Source: Apostichopus japonicus
Taxonomy: Eukaryota; Echinodermata; Holothuroidea; Aspidochirotida; Stichopodidae
Length of the DNA stretch: 64,000 nucleotides
Direction of reading: 5' to 3'
NCBI RefSeq assembly: GCF_037975245.1
Contig: NC_092571.1
Span: forward strand, 19,926,917-19,990,916
Part shown: one piece after another, positions 38,801 to 51,100 of the stretch
Layout: every line of letters starts with the position of its first letter
Numbering within the stretch: position 1 is the stretch's first letter
Position numbers and translations under genes: made by a program
Notes under the pieces: model-generated
Told to the model about the DNA's origin: nothing
Databases searched by the model: none
The model's input: the letters and a program-made list of their open reading frames with translations, nothing else

Positions 38801-40513
38801 GTTTTGAATTACATACCAGTAAGTTTTACATTTTCTTTTAACAGAATATCCCTTTGAGCATTTCTAGTTCCTTCTTGAAAATCAACTAGGCTGTCATATA
38901 CGCCTACTAGAAGTTAACCATGACCTTTGGTTCACTAAGATATAATAATTTCTCTTGACAAATAGAGGTATATGATAGCCTATTACACTAAGGTATTGGT
39001 TAATTAACAGCCTAACCGACCGTGAACTGTGTCATATTACGTCATGCGTAAAACCCACATATCTCACTAACTACATCCGCTCAAATTCTCTCGGCGATGA
39101 CTGTTGTATCTCTCTATGAAAAGAAAGCCGTGGTAATTCAACCTTCACTGTATGGGCCATTTAGCATGGTCAAGTTTTACAAGACAAACTCAATCAGTAA
39201 TTTCTGTGTGGATATACGTTTCCCCGTTGTCGTCTTCTAAATAGTTGATGGCACCGTATGATAACTTCGAACTGATGCATGTGAGTCTGCTCATATCAGG
39301 AACGTACCGGTATGTTATGATGAATATGCTTATAGGTTTTAAATCTAACCATGCATGTAAGCACTGAACTGATGCACGTGGGAGCCAGGGAGTCTAAAAA
39401 AAAATGGGTTAGTCGATATTCGTTAAGGCCTTGTTTTATTAATACAATTTCGTCCAATTTTACATGTGTTGTTTTTTCTGTAGATGTAGAAAAAATTGTG
39501 AGAGAAAAAAGTTGGTAAAGAACTATTGTAATTACATAAACAGAACAAATATTTAATTTTCATCTCTCAGGCATAATCTAAAGGAAATGTTAATACGAAA
39601 TAAATGTAATACCATGTAGCAAATTGTGGCGATATTGAAGATAATACGCTCAACTGGAATTCTTGAAAACATTGCGTGAAGCTGGTTTGCTAATATGAAA
39701 TTCAGTAATTGCGTGTGTGTGTTTTACTTTAAAGTTAACTTCTCGCTAAGAGTACAAGACCATGACATAATATAAAGCAATAACTTGAAATTAGTAGCCG
39801 GTATTTGAATCCCCTTGTCTCAGTGTGGATTCCGGTTGGAGAGCTCTGTTCATAGTTCATTCACACCATTAAAGGTATAAATTTCCCTCAAACTAAGTGG
39901 TTATATATCAAACAAAACAAAGGTTTAGACAATCTTATATATAGATACTGTATACTGTGTAACTGCACAGAACAGGTATACACATGCACGAGGCTATCCT
40001 TAAGACGGAGAAGAAAATGCAGGTTTTCCTTATTTGTTACAATCTTTATTTTCTTTGAGTTTTGCGAATGGTAAATCCAAAGTATATACCGAACCTCTTA
40101 ACATACATGTAATGATATGTAGCACTGATTTCATTATCAACAGCTGCTTACGTTCATCATGAATTGGCAATATTGAGCGAATCACGCATAGGGAGAGTGA
40201 AACGTGCCGCCTTCTTGTGGCACTACATGCCACCGCACATATTGACAAAATGTAGGCAAGAACTGAAAGCACTTTCAAAATCCGTTAGCTCCAAAAACGG
40301 AGGAAGATATTTCTGTAATCATTGGTGAGAGATGTTCATCACAAAGATCACTATCATGTTAGTCAAGAATGTAGGTTATGTTTGCTTTAACTGTTAAACA
40401 CATGTTTACATGTACGGCCACGAGTTCTGCTAATGCTTCACCACACAGGTAATTGTCAGCCCAAGAAAATGTACTTGAGAAATGATTGCATTGATTGTTA
40501 TCTTATAATTTAC
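35823..40513. other. No gene recognised
   Basis: AT-rich. Contains a C-run at 36417-36430. The frame at 40030-40278 (minus) looks like a signal peptide but begins with TTG, with a stop just upstream. Confidence 0.55.
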
Positions 40514-41213
40514 CAGGGACGTAGCCAGGGGGGAGCAGGGGGAGCGACCGCTCCCCCCCCCCTTTCAGTGTCGATTTCTTTTTTTAAACTGCCGTTTTTA
40601 GCATGGTATTTTGTCAGTGCTCTTTTGATCTTGAATACTCGTCAGCTCTGTTAACGCGATTGTAATCGTAGTAACATTCACGCCTACTGATTCAGCTACT
40701 TACTTAGTTTGGCAGATGCAATTAAATTAGCTAAATTTAGCTTATAGCCAATTACAAGCCTACAGTTGGCCACTGTGTAATAAAATACATATTGCCTACC
40801 TTACCGCACTCTATGGAATGTCACGAACTGTATGCACAACAACGTCGACAACGTTCGTTCTATGAGTCGTCCTAAGGTGTTGCACGAACAGCATGTTATG
40901 AAGCTAAGCTAGCAATCGTACGTGATACGCACTTCCTGTAATAATTATTACACTGCTAATACACTGCGATAACGATATTTGTTTTTAGGCCACTGCATAT
41001 CTGGCAATATTACAAAATATGAAAGTTTATATTGTCCATCAGTTAAGTTCGTCAAATGTATTAAAGTCCAGACATTGGACAATAAACAAGAATCATCCTA
41101 CTGGAAAAATTGTAAAAGAGCACTATTGTTTGTCTTTCTGATATATTATGTAAAAGAATATGTAAAAGAATTCAAACAGGAAACAAAATCTGCTGATTAT
41201 GATATCATATGAT

Positions 41214-41275
41214 CAGGGGCGTAGCCAGTATGTAGCACTGTAGGCCCGGGCCTACATTTTTTTTGGCCAAGTTAT
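41214..41275 (+). mobile_element. Second hAT-like left terminus nested inside the 1.69 kb element
   Basis: CAGGGGCGTAGCCAG at 41214-41228 matches hAT-type ends like those of the enclosing element, followed by a 16 bp perfect palindrome, GTAGGCCCGGGCCTAC (41240-41255). The 8 bases before it are CATATGAT. I found neither a matching right end nor a second copy of those 8 bases downstream. It may be a truncated nested insertion, or may once have shared the right end at 42204. Confidence 0.5.
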
Positions 41276-41611
41276 CTTTTTTTTTAAAACACCCATAATT
41301 CAAATCGATAAGCTTGCTGGACGAGTTTAAGAGTCTATAGACAGGAAAAACTATTGAAATGAACGTAGCAAGAATATGGCTAAATTAGGTGACCTATTCT
41401 TCTGTCATCTAGGCTGTCATTTCTATCGTGTGCCGTTTCATTCAACACTCTACCCGCCGAAAAAGACTAGGATCCGATCTTGTCAGTTTTTTAACATGTA
41501 GTTAAGAACCCGTTTACGCAGATAATATTTCAGTTGAGAAAACAGTTGAGAAATTTGCATCAGATTGCAATCGTCGGATACCTCTCGCCTTCTCTTATTA
41601 GGCTAACTTAA

Positions 41612-41937
41612 ACATTTAATAGCTACAGTTATATCAAAGACAATTTACTGGCTATAGTTATATCAAAGACATTTCAGGCCTATCTTTGTATCTATAAGTA
41701 TCAGAAGTTCAAACGTAAGACTACTCTGTACGTGTACCTTGCTAATTTTAAATACATTATGTAGTATTGAATTAGACATTTAATAGCTACAGTTGTATCA
41801 AAGACAATTACTGGCTATAGTTGTATCAAAGACATTTCAGGCCTATCTTTGTATCTATAAGTATCAGAAGTTGAAACGTAAGACTACTCTGTACATGTAC
41901 CTTGCTAATTTTAAATACATTATGTAGTATTGAATTA
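41612..41937. repeat. Tandem duplication, two ~163 bp units
   Basis: Unit 1 (41612-41775) and unit 2 (41776-41937) both start ACATTTAATAGCTACAGTT and both end TGTAGTATTGAATTA plus one base. They differ by a few substitutions (for example TTATATC against TTGTATC, GTACGTG against GTACATG) and a small indel. Each unit also holds an internal partial repeat (CTACAGTTRTATCAAAGACA / CTATAGTTRTATCAAAGACA). It lies inside the 1.69 kb hAT-type element. Confidence 0.9.
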
Positions 41938-42256
41938 CGTACTATTTTAACTCATTTGTTTTTTGGGTTTAAAAGTGATATTGAATGAGGTGTCTCAAGT
42001 TAGCAAGAGGCCAGGGAACCAGAATGAACACTCGGGAAGGGCCGTTTCCGGCCATCTGGAGGGTTTGTAAAACCAAAAATTTTATTGTACGCTCCGCGCC
42101 AACCGATGGTGGCGCTCCGCTCAGATAGTCGTGCCTACAACTTTGAAAATCCATATCAACCGCAAAAAGTGCTCCCCCCTTTCAAATTCCTGGCTACGTC
42201 GCTGTAATTTACTGCAGTACTAAATTATGAAATATGAAACGTACTTACCGGTTGTG

Positions 42257-42386
42257 AAAGAGAGGTGGAGAGAGGGGTGAAGAGATAGGTGGAGAGAGAG
42301 GTGGGGCAGGTGAGAGAGAGGGGAAGGGTGGAGAGGTGGAGAGAGAGAGGTGGGTGGAGAGAGGGGGGTGGGTGGAGAGAGAGGTA
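42257..42386. repeat. GAGAGAGGTGG purine-rich repeat
   Basis: Almost pure purine on the plus strand, made of GAGAGAGGTGGAG and GGTGGGTGGAGAG variants. It begins 45 bases after the right flank of the 1.69 kb hAT-type element. The Leu-Ser-Pro-rich minus-strand frames are artefacts. Confidence 0.9.
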
Positions 42387-44784
42387 AGAAAAGACGAAGA
42401 AAACCCCAAACAATAATAAAGCGTCTAAAATGTGATCCAGAATGAAAAAAACACATGATTTTGTTTGTGAAGAAACCTTCCCCGTGAATAAATATAGGGC
42501 TGCTATAAGTTTAATGAGTCATTAATCATTGAATAAAGTAGAATTAAGAATAGCTTAAGGAAATAAGAAAATAGCAAGAAAATATATACATGTCGTCTAT
42601 ACAGTACATGCCGGTATATAGTTTTGCTTTGCTTGCATGCATGTAAGGTTCGTGGCGCAGGTGATTCTTCGACTCGTGGCGGGGCTGTTTTAGCATTAAT
42701 TATTTAGGTTAATTAATTACTAAATAGAAGCATAGTTGCTATCATATATATTCCGTGTATACAGACACAATCACGTTGTATTACGGCATGGGCAAGTGAC
42801 ATTAAAAGGAGATTTATTTTAATACCATATATATATATACCGATTGCAGGATGGTACAAAGGCTCATGGGTATTACCTGAGTTGAAAAATCGCAATTTAC
42901 GCATACTAGGTTTGTTTTGATAATGAATGTCGATGGAAATGTTTAGTTAAAGTTTTTTTTTTCCAATTTCTTTTCATCTCACATCACAATTTGCGAATAT
43001 GGAAACTATTATAGGGTTAAAACTATCTGCATATGGATGTCTTCATAATGAAATATGGGACTTCTCATCTCATCAACTCTGTATATTATATATATTTTGA
43101 TGTATCTTTTTGTTTTGCTTTGGAATAATAGTTTCAATTTCCTTTATTTAACGCTGCCCCTCTCCCTCCCCTCCCCTCTCCCCTCTCTACTCCCCCTCCC
43201 CCATCACCGCTACCTTTTCGGCGCCTCCTTCCTTTCACCTCCAACACAAATATCGACATTGGCCTCCACACTACTCTTTTATATCAATGATGTCTCGCGT
43301 AGGATATTTCCCTTTTCATAATCTGCCTTCGCCTTTTTAACTTGATTACACAACAGTGCAACCTTTCATTTGGAATCCGTGACTACCGATTAGCTATACC
43401 ACTACGACTTAAATGTGACTACGAAGAAAAAAACAGGAAACAAGGAAAAAGCAAGAATCTTTCCCAGAGAATAGCCATTCCAGCTACTTCTTCTTTTCAT
43501 CCATTAAACCTGATTACATCATAGCCTTGAGCGGACTTCGAAGAATATCTTATCCGGATTAACCATCTGGATCTATAGTTCCAGGATAACGGAAACCAAA
43601 ATAAAAAGCAAAGATTTACTCGAGAAACGTTTTAGGGACGGAATATAAGCCTAACCATCTAATACAGCGTAGTGTGTGACTTAGATCATATCCAACGCAT
43701 TTATTGGCTGTATGTAACCTTATGTTCTACATGTACGTTATTTGAAACCGTTGAGTGGTCACTTGAAATTGACGGGCAATGTGACTTGAGAAAAAGGTGA
43801 AGGATTTTATCTTACAAAAACCTTGGGAAAGCGTCGAGAAAAACAAGTTTTTTATTAAAGCATATAGGCCTATCATACAGTGATATGATAAAGCTACATA
43901 GCATGGGATGTAAATAACTATTGGTTAAATTTCATACATGGTTTATGGGCTTAAACATGCAATATCTGATATTCCTAAAAAAACTTGCAGAAAAGAGTGG
44001 ACGTTACCTGCAATGTGTTAACCACTTCAGCCTTTTTTCCCCGTTTTCTGTTTTTGTTTTATGTTATAGTTACGTAAAAAAAAGTTATGTAAAAACAACT
44101 ATAGGTTGCGTTTCGTCGGCAATCCATTCAAACCAAAAAACTAGAAATTTCTAGTTTTTTTATTCAAACATATTGATGACGAAAGCATAACGTCACCAGA
44201 AAGCTATTACCGTTCAATCAACGTATAAGCAATATCACAAGCCATGCGGTCACTAGATACCACAATAAAAACTGGAAAACGTTGAAATTGATGTCTGATG
44301 GGGTAAACTGAAAAAAAACGTGTTTGCCGGAAAATACCCTGACACGTGTTTCTCTCCTAAAAGAAGGTAAACTGTGATAAATGCTAAACGCGGCTATTTT
44401 CCACACCTTTCAATGAAATAGGCCGTTGGTCCTTCCCGGCCTCTCAAATTTAATCATAATGATGATACGCGACTGCACGGGTTTGTTTTTACTTCTAGGA
44501 CAAACGACATCAGAAACAAATATAATATATTTTTGCTACCAAGCAGTGTCTTACTGTATGTACTCTGAATGTATATTCCGTAACGGTTTTATAATCAAAC
44601 AGGTTTTAGGTTAATTTAATCATTTGCAATACCAATTGGTTAACCTTCTCTTCCTGACTTTAGCATTAATATTTAACCGAAGCAGATATCATACAAGATT
44701 CCTCATTAAACTTTCGAAAGACAACATTTTATTTCTCCATTTAAAAACAATGAAGTACTTTTCTTTCTCTGGAAAAGACATTTG
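42387..44784. other. Upstream region of the peptide gene; no other gene recognised
   Basis: Contains a pyrimidine-rich patch (about 43155-43205) and a 26 bp perfect palindrome, AAAAAACTAGAAATTTCTAG plus TTTTTT (44135-44160). No upstream exon is visible. Confidence 0.5.
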
Positions 44785-44957
44785 ATTGGCTATTTGCATT
44801 ATGATGTCATATTTGGCTCGCCAACGGCAAGAAGTTTGAAACGTGTGTGATAAAGCCGTAATGTAACAGAGAGGGCGGAGTCTATCTGGCTACGAAGAAC
44901 GAATACCTTTACGTGTTAATATATATAAAGGACTCGCCATAGTTTTGCTATCCAGTT
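44785..44957 (+). promoter_or_regulatory. Core and proximal promoter of a secreted-peptide gene
   Basis: A compact set of metazoan promoter elements stands in the right order upstream of a signal-peptide exon. There is an inverted CCAAT box (ATTGG, 44785-44789), an octamer ATTTGCAT (44792-44799), a CRE/AP-1-like TGATGTCA (44802-44809), a GC box GGGCGG (44873-44878) and a TATA box TATATAAAG (44922-44930). An initiator-like TCCAGTT (44951-44957) puts the likely start site at A44954, 32 bases after the first T of the TATA box, which is normal spacing. The motifs and spacing are seen directly; the factors that bind (NF-Y, POU, CREB/AP-1, Sp1/KLF) are inferred from consensus only. A TATA-driven promoter with a CRE-like site would suit a tissue-restricted or inducible gene. 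Confidence 0.65.
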
Positions 44958-45068
44958 AGAGAAATCTCGCTTTTGTTGTTCACGTTTATTCGACGCCATT
45001 TTTACACGCCTCTTGTGGAGTCCAATTTTTCCGATCAATCTCTAAAAAAACAGAAATATTTTATCAAC

Positions 45069-45164
45069 ATGAAAGGCTTTTTGTTATCAGTATTCTCCGC
45101 CGTTCTTGTGATTTGTTTGGCAACCGCCGCAGTGTTACCTGATGAGGCAGATATTGCTAAGAGG
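45069..45164 (+). CDS. First coding exon of a secreted peptide precursor (partial gene)
   Basis: The first ATG after the predicted start site (44954) is at 45069, with A at -3, leaving a 115-base 5' UTR. The 32 codons encode Met-Lys-Gly, a hydrophobic core (about residues 4-20, FLLSVFSAVLVICLATA), a probable signal-peptidase site after Ala-20 or Ala-21, a short acidic segment (PDEAD, 24-28) and terminal Lys31-Arg32. The exon ends exactly after the Arg codon at a consensus donor, GTAAGT (45165-45170), so the intron is phase 0. Signal, acidic pro-segment and dibasic cleavage site just before the intron is the usual layout of neuropeptide, antimicrobial-peptide and some venom-type precursors, where the mature peptide lies in the next exon. 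I do not recognise the family. Downstream exons are not identified; the frame runs to 45230 only if the donor is ignored. Read-through or a non-functional copy cannot be ruled out. Confidence 0.65.
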
Positions 45165-45170
45165 GTAAGT
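45165..45170 (+). other. Splice donor of intron 1 (phase 0)
   Basis: AGG|GTAAGT matches the U1 consensus at six of six intron positions. It follows the Lys-Arg codons of the signal-peptide exon directly, which supports the exon end. The matching acceptor is not known; the intron would be at least about 1.7 kb if the weak candidate at 46864 is used. Confidence 0.6.
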
Positions 45171-48100
45171 TTCAGTAGACAAACTTTCAAAACAAGCTCT
45201 GAAATAATTGATCGAAGCATGTCAGGTTAGAAATCGGTAAAAAGGAAAAAGTTGGCACTAGATCAAGTTCGATCGGTGCAGGAGTAAACCAATTAAAACT
45301 AGTCACTTTACAAGGATGATGCAGTAAATTTAAGAATGTAACTAATATTTTGCAACCAACTTGAAAATAACAGTACATTACGGATGCAAATACCTGACAT
45401 GTCACGAGTATGCTGGCGTTCCCTTCCGTATTGAATTTCTATTTTATTACTTTAAGGTATAGTTTAATATTTAATAGATTGTGTTAGCAAGTTCGTCCTG
45501 CAGTTGCTGATGTGTTTTTTTCATGGTTTCACCAATCACGTTGGTTTCTGCCTTGTCTTACTGGTGACAGAATCAGTTAGTTGGGCATTAGACGGAATCT
45601 CTTATAAATCTCTTATAAACATCCGTTAAATAAAACCAGTTTTATTGAGAACAAGCGGGATAATGTCGCTAACAACTAAGTCACAAAACCTTAAAAAAAA
45701 AACATAATATCAACTAATTTGTTTATTTATTCATTTATTTTTAATTTTCCTTAATGAAATATTTAAAGAGCACAGAATGAGTTGCTGAGAAGGTGAACAG
45801 ATGATTTAAACGAACTTTTGGACGCTATTTTTCAATTGATATAAAAGGCAAAAATTTATGGTCAGACGTTTAATTACGAAGATATGAGTGTGTGTCAGTA
45901 CAAGCGTGTATATGTGAGTACCATGGCTTCATTATCTTCGAGTACTCAGCACAATCGTATATACGTGAGTACCATGAATTTATTATCTTCGAGTACTCAG
46001 CACAATCGTGCATATGTGAGTACCATGATTCATTATGTACTCAGTACAAGCTTGTATACGTGAGTACCATGACTTCATTTTATTTGAGTACTCAGCACAA
46101 GGGTGTATATGTGAGTACCATGATTTCGTTATCTTCGAGTACTCAGCACAATCGTGTATATGCCGACTTCATTTTCTCTGAGTACAAGAATACGTACACA
46201 ATCATGACTACAATTGTGAGGAGAAAACATTGAGGACGGGGACATCATTTGTTTATAACTATGAGTATAGATTCGATTACTACGGGTATAGATTCGAGTA
46301 CTACACTGAGTCTGATGAGCAGTATACTCTTCACATGATCTTAAAGGTAATTAATACCACCTCGAATTGTAGGGTACTAAAACTACAGAAATCTCTCACA
46401 GTTTCTAATCCACCCTGTGTGGTATCAGGCATTGCTACTATAATACTATAGAAGTAATTGTATCAGATCTGAATGACCATTTTTTTCATTTTCTAGCATA
46501 TTTCTATAACCTTGAAAGTCTGTATGTGTAAAGATATGTCCAATCCACTATTGAAAGCGGTAGCTTTTCGTACATGTGCGAGTAGATGGAGGTCACGTGA
46601 CACACCTCGATCGAAGAAAATGTCATGAATAATAGTAAAGGAACAAGTGGTCTCGATAGGAAAACTAAAACCTGCTTAGGACTTCTGTCGGCTGATTAAA
46701 GAGAAAAAGACTGCAGTTTCAAAATGCTCAAGAAAAGTTTCTGCGAAAGGTTTTCTTCTAATCTTCTAAACCTTTGACAGGCGGGCACCTTTAGAAGTAG
46801 AGGGCGTAGTTAGGAGGCGGGTGCGAGAAACGTGTCTTATAGCAAATAAACCATCTTTCTACAGATAACAATCTATTTAAAAAAGATGCTGACAGCTGTT
46901 ATTAGTTTCAAAGGTTTCCTATACAACTGTGTGTGCATGGATAATAGCGTATATAGAGTGTTCGCCCTCACTTATTAGATTCCAGTGTAAAACAAATCTC
47001 TTAGGAACCAATGAGAGTCCCTTGACCTAATAAATAATTGATGGTTTGCAGTGTTGTTGAACGGTTTCTTTCATGTGTTTAGTATTTCTGGTTTGTGAAT
47101 TGTGGTTTGTTTTAGGTCTGTTCAATTGCGTTCTGAACAAATTCTTTCGGCTTGGCTGCACTGCATTGCTGATAAATTGATGGTATGCCTACACAGTCCT
47201 CAGTATTTCAGATAAAACGCACATCCCTTTCTTTCGAAGAAATATAATTCATTCTCGGTGCCTCATATCATGCGTTACAAGGTTAACTGACTAGACAATA
47301 GATACATCATAAATGATATGGTTTGACACCCAACAAGACGCCACTTACAGATAAAACGCATTGCGTTTAATTTCGCGTTGAATAACTTAACTATAGATTA
47401 TGTCTTATTGTGATATTTAAGTATAATTGTGCATAAAGTCACTGTCAAAAAAAAAAACATCTAAGTGTTGATCATATTTCAGTTGACGGTGAAAGCGTAA
47501 CAAAACATTGACCTGAAATAGTGGAGAAACCTTAGAACTTCAAAAAGGTCTCCAAATTCTCGAGAAAAACAACCACTGGGGGGAAACTAGCAAAACATTT
47601 TAAGATGACAGTTTTAAAGTAATCGATGTCTGAATATCTCGACAAACAAGGGGACAAAACTCAGGCATCTCGAACGGTGACATTTCAAGTTGAATAAGTG
47701 TCCATTATATCTGCTTAGGTTTCTCTTGTTAAAGTATGATATTTTTTGGTAACATGATATGCTCTATACGTTTCGTTGATTAGCTGTTTCGGGTCGTAGG
47801 TGTGAAGATATTTTCACGATTCTACACTGTCACGCTTTTAAACATCACCTTTATGCTTCAGATATTTGCTTGTATTAAAATCCTTACCTTCCATTTTCCA
47901 ATTAGTTTGCAAATATCCAGCTTTTAATTTAATTTCATATCTATTAGAGAAGAAGGGGTGGGGTAAGAAAGAAGAGTTTGTTTTATAATCCTTCCGATTC
48001 TTATTAGTTGTTACCCCATCTCCATCTCCCCACCCCTCAATACTTCTTACACCTATACTCCTTCATAATATGCTTGATCTCTGGAAAGCTCCTTTAATGC

Positions 48101-51100
48101 TGCATGGATCATGACGTCAGCTCCTCTGTTCATGCCGCCAACCTATAAATGTTAACGTAAATCGATTGTTTTGTGTATTCTAATAACTCAACCTAACTAT
48201 CTTCTATCAAGTTCATGTGATCAACAGATCACCATTGGGTGACATTCCTTGCAACTTTAAGCACATTGTAAACATTCATGTTAAGTCATAAAAGTCTAAT
48301 GCTTTGTTATTGTTTTATGTTACGCGCTGAGGACATGATCCGTTGTCCCGAATCTGCTATATGTCTAATTGAGAGACAGGTATTGTGACTAGCAAGCCCT
48401 CCCATATTCTAGCAAGAAAGTGGTACACGGTGGGTAGTCTGTGATGTCAGCATGGTAGTCGTTCTTCTAAAGATTTCTCTGCTGTTAATCTTTTTGTTGA
48501 CTTATTCATGAAAAGTGAAAATATTAGAACAATTCATTGGCTGTCAAAGTCTCTATTCATTATTTCATCAAATTGCCATTTTTTTTTTTGGCGAAATATT
48601 ATTTTCCTAAATTGGATAAATGGCTTTAAAATAATGTAAAAACAATAAAAAGAGAATAAATATTCAGCTGAACTACCGTAATGACATCAGTCACTCTGGT
48701 GTGTCCAGATTTATTCACGTAAATATCACCCAAATCTAAATAAATTAATTTCTTCGCTATAAACAAAACCATGACGATAGGTCAGTGTTGACCTAAATAC
48801 AAATACCAAAAAAAAATACAATACCAGCAATTTTGTTCAGCAATCAACTTCTCTGATCCCCCAGAATATCCCTTTAACCTTTGGTTAACACTTTACACCA
48901 GTTGATCCCGAGCGAGAACGAAAGCCTCACTCTGATCCGAAGTTGATCCTATGTAAATTCCGGAACTCACATTGTCCCAAATGCCACAATTAAACCTCGT
49001 CCTTTATGTGGATCAAAGAAAAAGTCGGCATGGGTGCTTAATCTTGTTAATATGTACAAGCAGAGGCCGTTTGGTAATTTGTAACCACTTTATACAATAT
49101 GATATATATAAATCGATACATTGATTCATGTGCATTGGTGCTCATATGACACCATCGAGTAATCAACGGAAGGAGGAACCTATGAGAGAACCTATTAGAG
49201 GGCTTTTAGAAAGCTATAAGTCTTAACTTGTTCCTATATGTATTGAATGTCCCCTTTAAATTACACTTTTATGAATAATTTCAAAGTTTCTAATCAGTCT
49301 AAAAACAATCCAAAGGAATATAATTGGCTAATATTATTCATTTCGGTATTCATTTCGAAATTGGCTAAGATTTCTCCTTCTTCTTCGTTTTTGGCAGATT
49401 AATAGTAAAAAGTAAAAGGACGACAAAAAAAGTGGAATTTTCAAATAATGGTAATTTCTATTTTTACCATTTGACAACTAAAAAAACGGCTTTAATTTCA
49501 TGCTTGCGGTGAAAATCATAAGATGAGCTCGCGCTTAGAAAATGTTAATATTCATTTGAGAGTGAATGCCAGTGAAATCCACACTGTTATAACTATAATA
49601 TATATATAGACTAATGAAGGAAATGAAAGCAACAATTATTGATCGCAACATTTTAGGTTGACGAATGTTGTGTCCAATCAGTTTATCCATATAGCTCGGA
49701 AATAGAAGGGAAATGAGGGTCATTTACCTGTGCATGGGTCCAGACATAAGAGGGGAGGGGTCAGGGAACTGCAAACCCGTGGCCAGGGCACAATTAAGGG
49801 ACACGGACAAATTAATATGGAGGAGTCCAAGGATTTATATTTGCAAGATAACGACTGGCGTTTTTTGCAGTTTCAAAATATAGATATAAGCGGAACTAAA
49901 CATTGCAATAAGGGGCCTCGTTACATTGCTTACCCCGAAGCCCTGTCTGAGTCTGAGTTCTATGTTGGTGTAAAATGTCAAATGGTTTATATGAATAAAT
50001 TTGGTATGAACAGAATATGATATTTGTGGTATATAATTATGTTTTAATAAGTATAAAATGTACTCGTAACTACATATAACACAACAAGATGATGTTTTTT
50101 TAAATATATAAATGGCCACGTATTGCCCACTGTGTATACTTATAGTATAATCAAAACGTGATTTTATCTTGGAATACGATTACATATTTCTATGGCTCTC
50201 ATCTCTACTAAACTGCAATCAACTGACTCTAATTCGCCAAAATGGAAAGATAATTTGCATAAACGGCGTCTGTTCAGAGAAGGTCACAAAAGGACGAAAG
50301 CCCATTTTCACTCTTAGATTGTGAATCAGGCTGGACGATTTGTTTGCGGATTTGATTAAAATCGACCACAAAAAAAAATCAAAACTGAATTGTTCTCATT
50401 TCACTTCAGATTACGCAATCAATAGGTCACTCATCCGTTTTCTTATTTGGTTTACGAAATTAAGGCAATGCGTGCTCGGGTTGTAATGGATTTTCCATTT
50501 TAATGTGCAAGAACATGACAGTTACGAGTGCAATGAACTGTATTTTTTCGTCTTTTAGTATATTAAACAAATCAATCTTCTCTCATGCACTGTTACCGTG
50601 TTGTCATAGAGTGCACATTGATTTTAAGACACCTGCCTACTGTATATATCCACCCTTCTCTGCAACGGTAAACTAACATAAACCAAAATCACAGAAATCG
50701 AATTTCTTGGCAAATTTTGATGTTTTGATTTTAAGTTTTGATTTGAGCCATACCCTTGAAGTCAGTTGTGAGTAGCTTAAGTAATGGTTGATTGATAGCT
50801 GTGATGATAAGCAAAAACTAGAGAGAGCAGCAGGAATAAGCCACAAATATTATGATTAATAACAAACTTCCCGAGGCCAGTCATACTTTGTATGACATTT
50901 AGGCGTAGGCTCGTGTGGACAATAAACCGTATAATTACCCTGCACTCTAAAATGAAATAATAATAATAATTTAAAACAGAGAAGAAAACTTAGGATCGAT
51001 ATCCATAATCATCATCATCATCATCATATAATTTTGACGAACTTAACGCATATTCTTTAATATGTATACACCGTAATTCTTAGAAATATTACTAAACAAA

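Larger units (their letters stand above)
40514..42204. mobile_element. 1.69 kb hAT-type element with perfect 8 bp target-site duplication
   Basis: The left end CAGGGACGTAGCCAGG and the reverse complement of the right end, CAGCGACGTAGCCAGG, match at 15 of 16 positions. Both sides carry TAATTTAC (40506-40513 and 42205-42212), a perfect 8 bp target-site duplication typical of hAT transposons. Just inside the left end is a hairpin of GGGGGAGCG and its complement (40538-40557). The right end holds a G/C-rich block (about 42020-42150). No frame encodes a recognisable hAT transposase: the longest are a 77-codon frame at 40979-41212 and a 61-codon minus-strand frame at 41969-42154, neither with a known motif. 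I take it to be non-autonomous or a decayed deletion derivative. It contains a second hAT-like left end (41214) and a tandem duplication (41612-41937), so it is probably composite. Confidence 0.85.

Noticed and set aside
40030-40278. 82-codon minus-strand frame with a signal-peptide-like start (KVLSVLAYILSICAVACSA)
   Set aside because: It starts at TTG, not ATG; an in-frame stop lies three codons upstream, and no promoter or acceptor supports it.
49730-50020. 96-codon frame, also open on the minus strand
   Set aside because: Starts at GTG, no domain recognised; likely chance or dispersed repeat.
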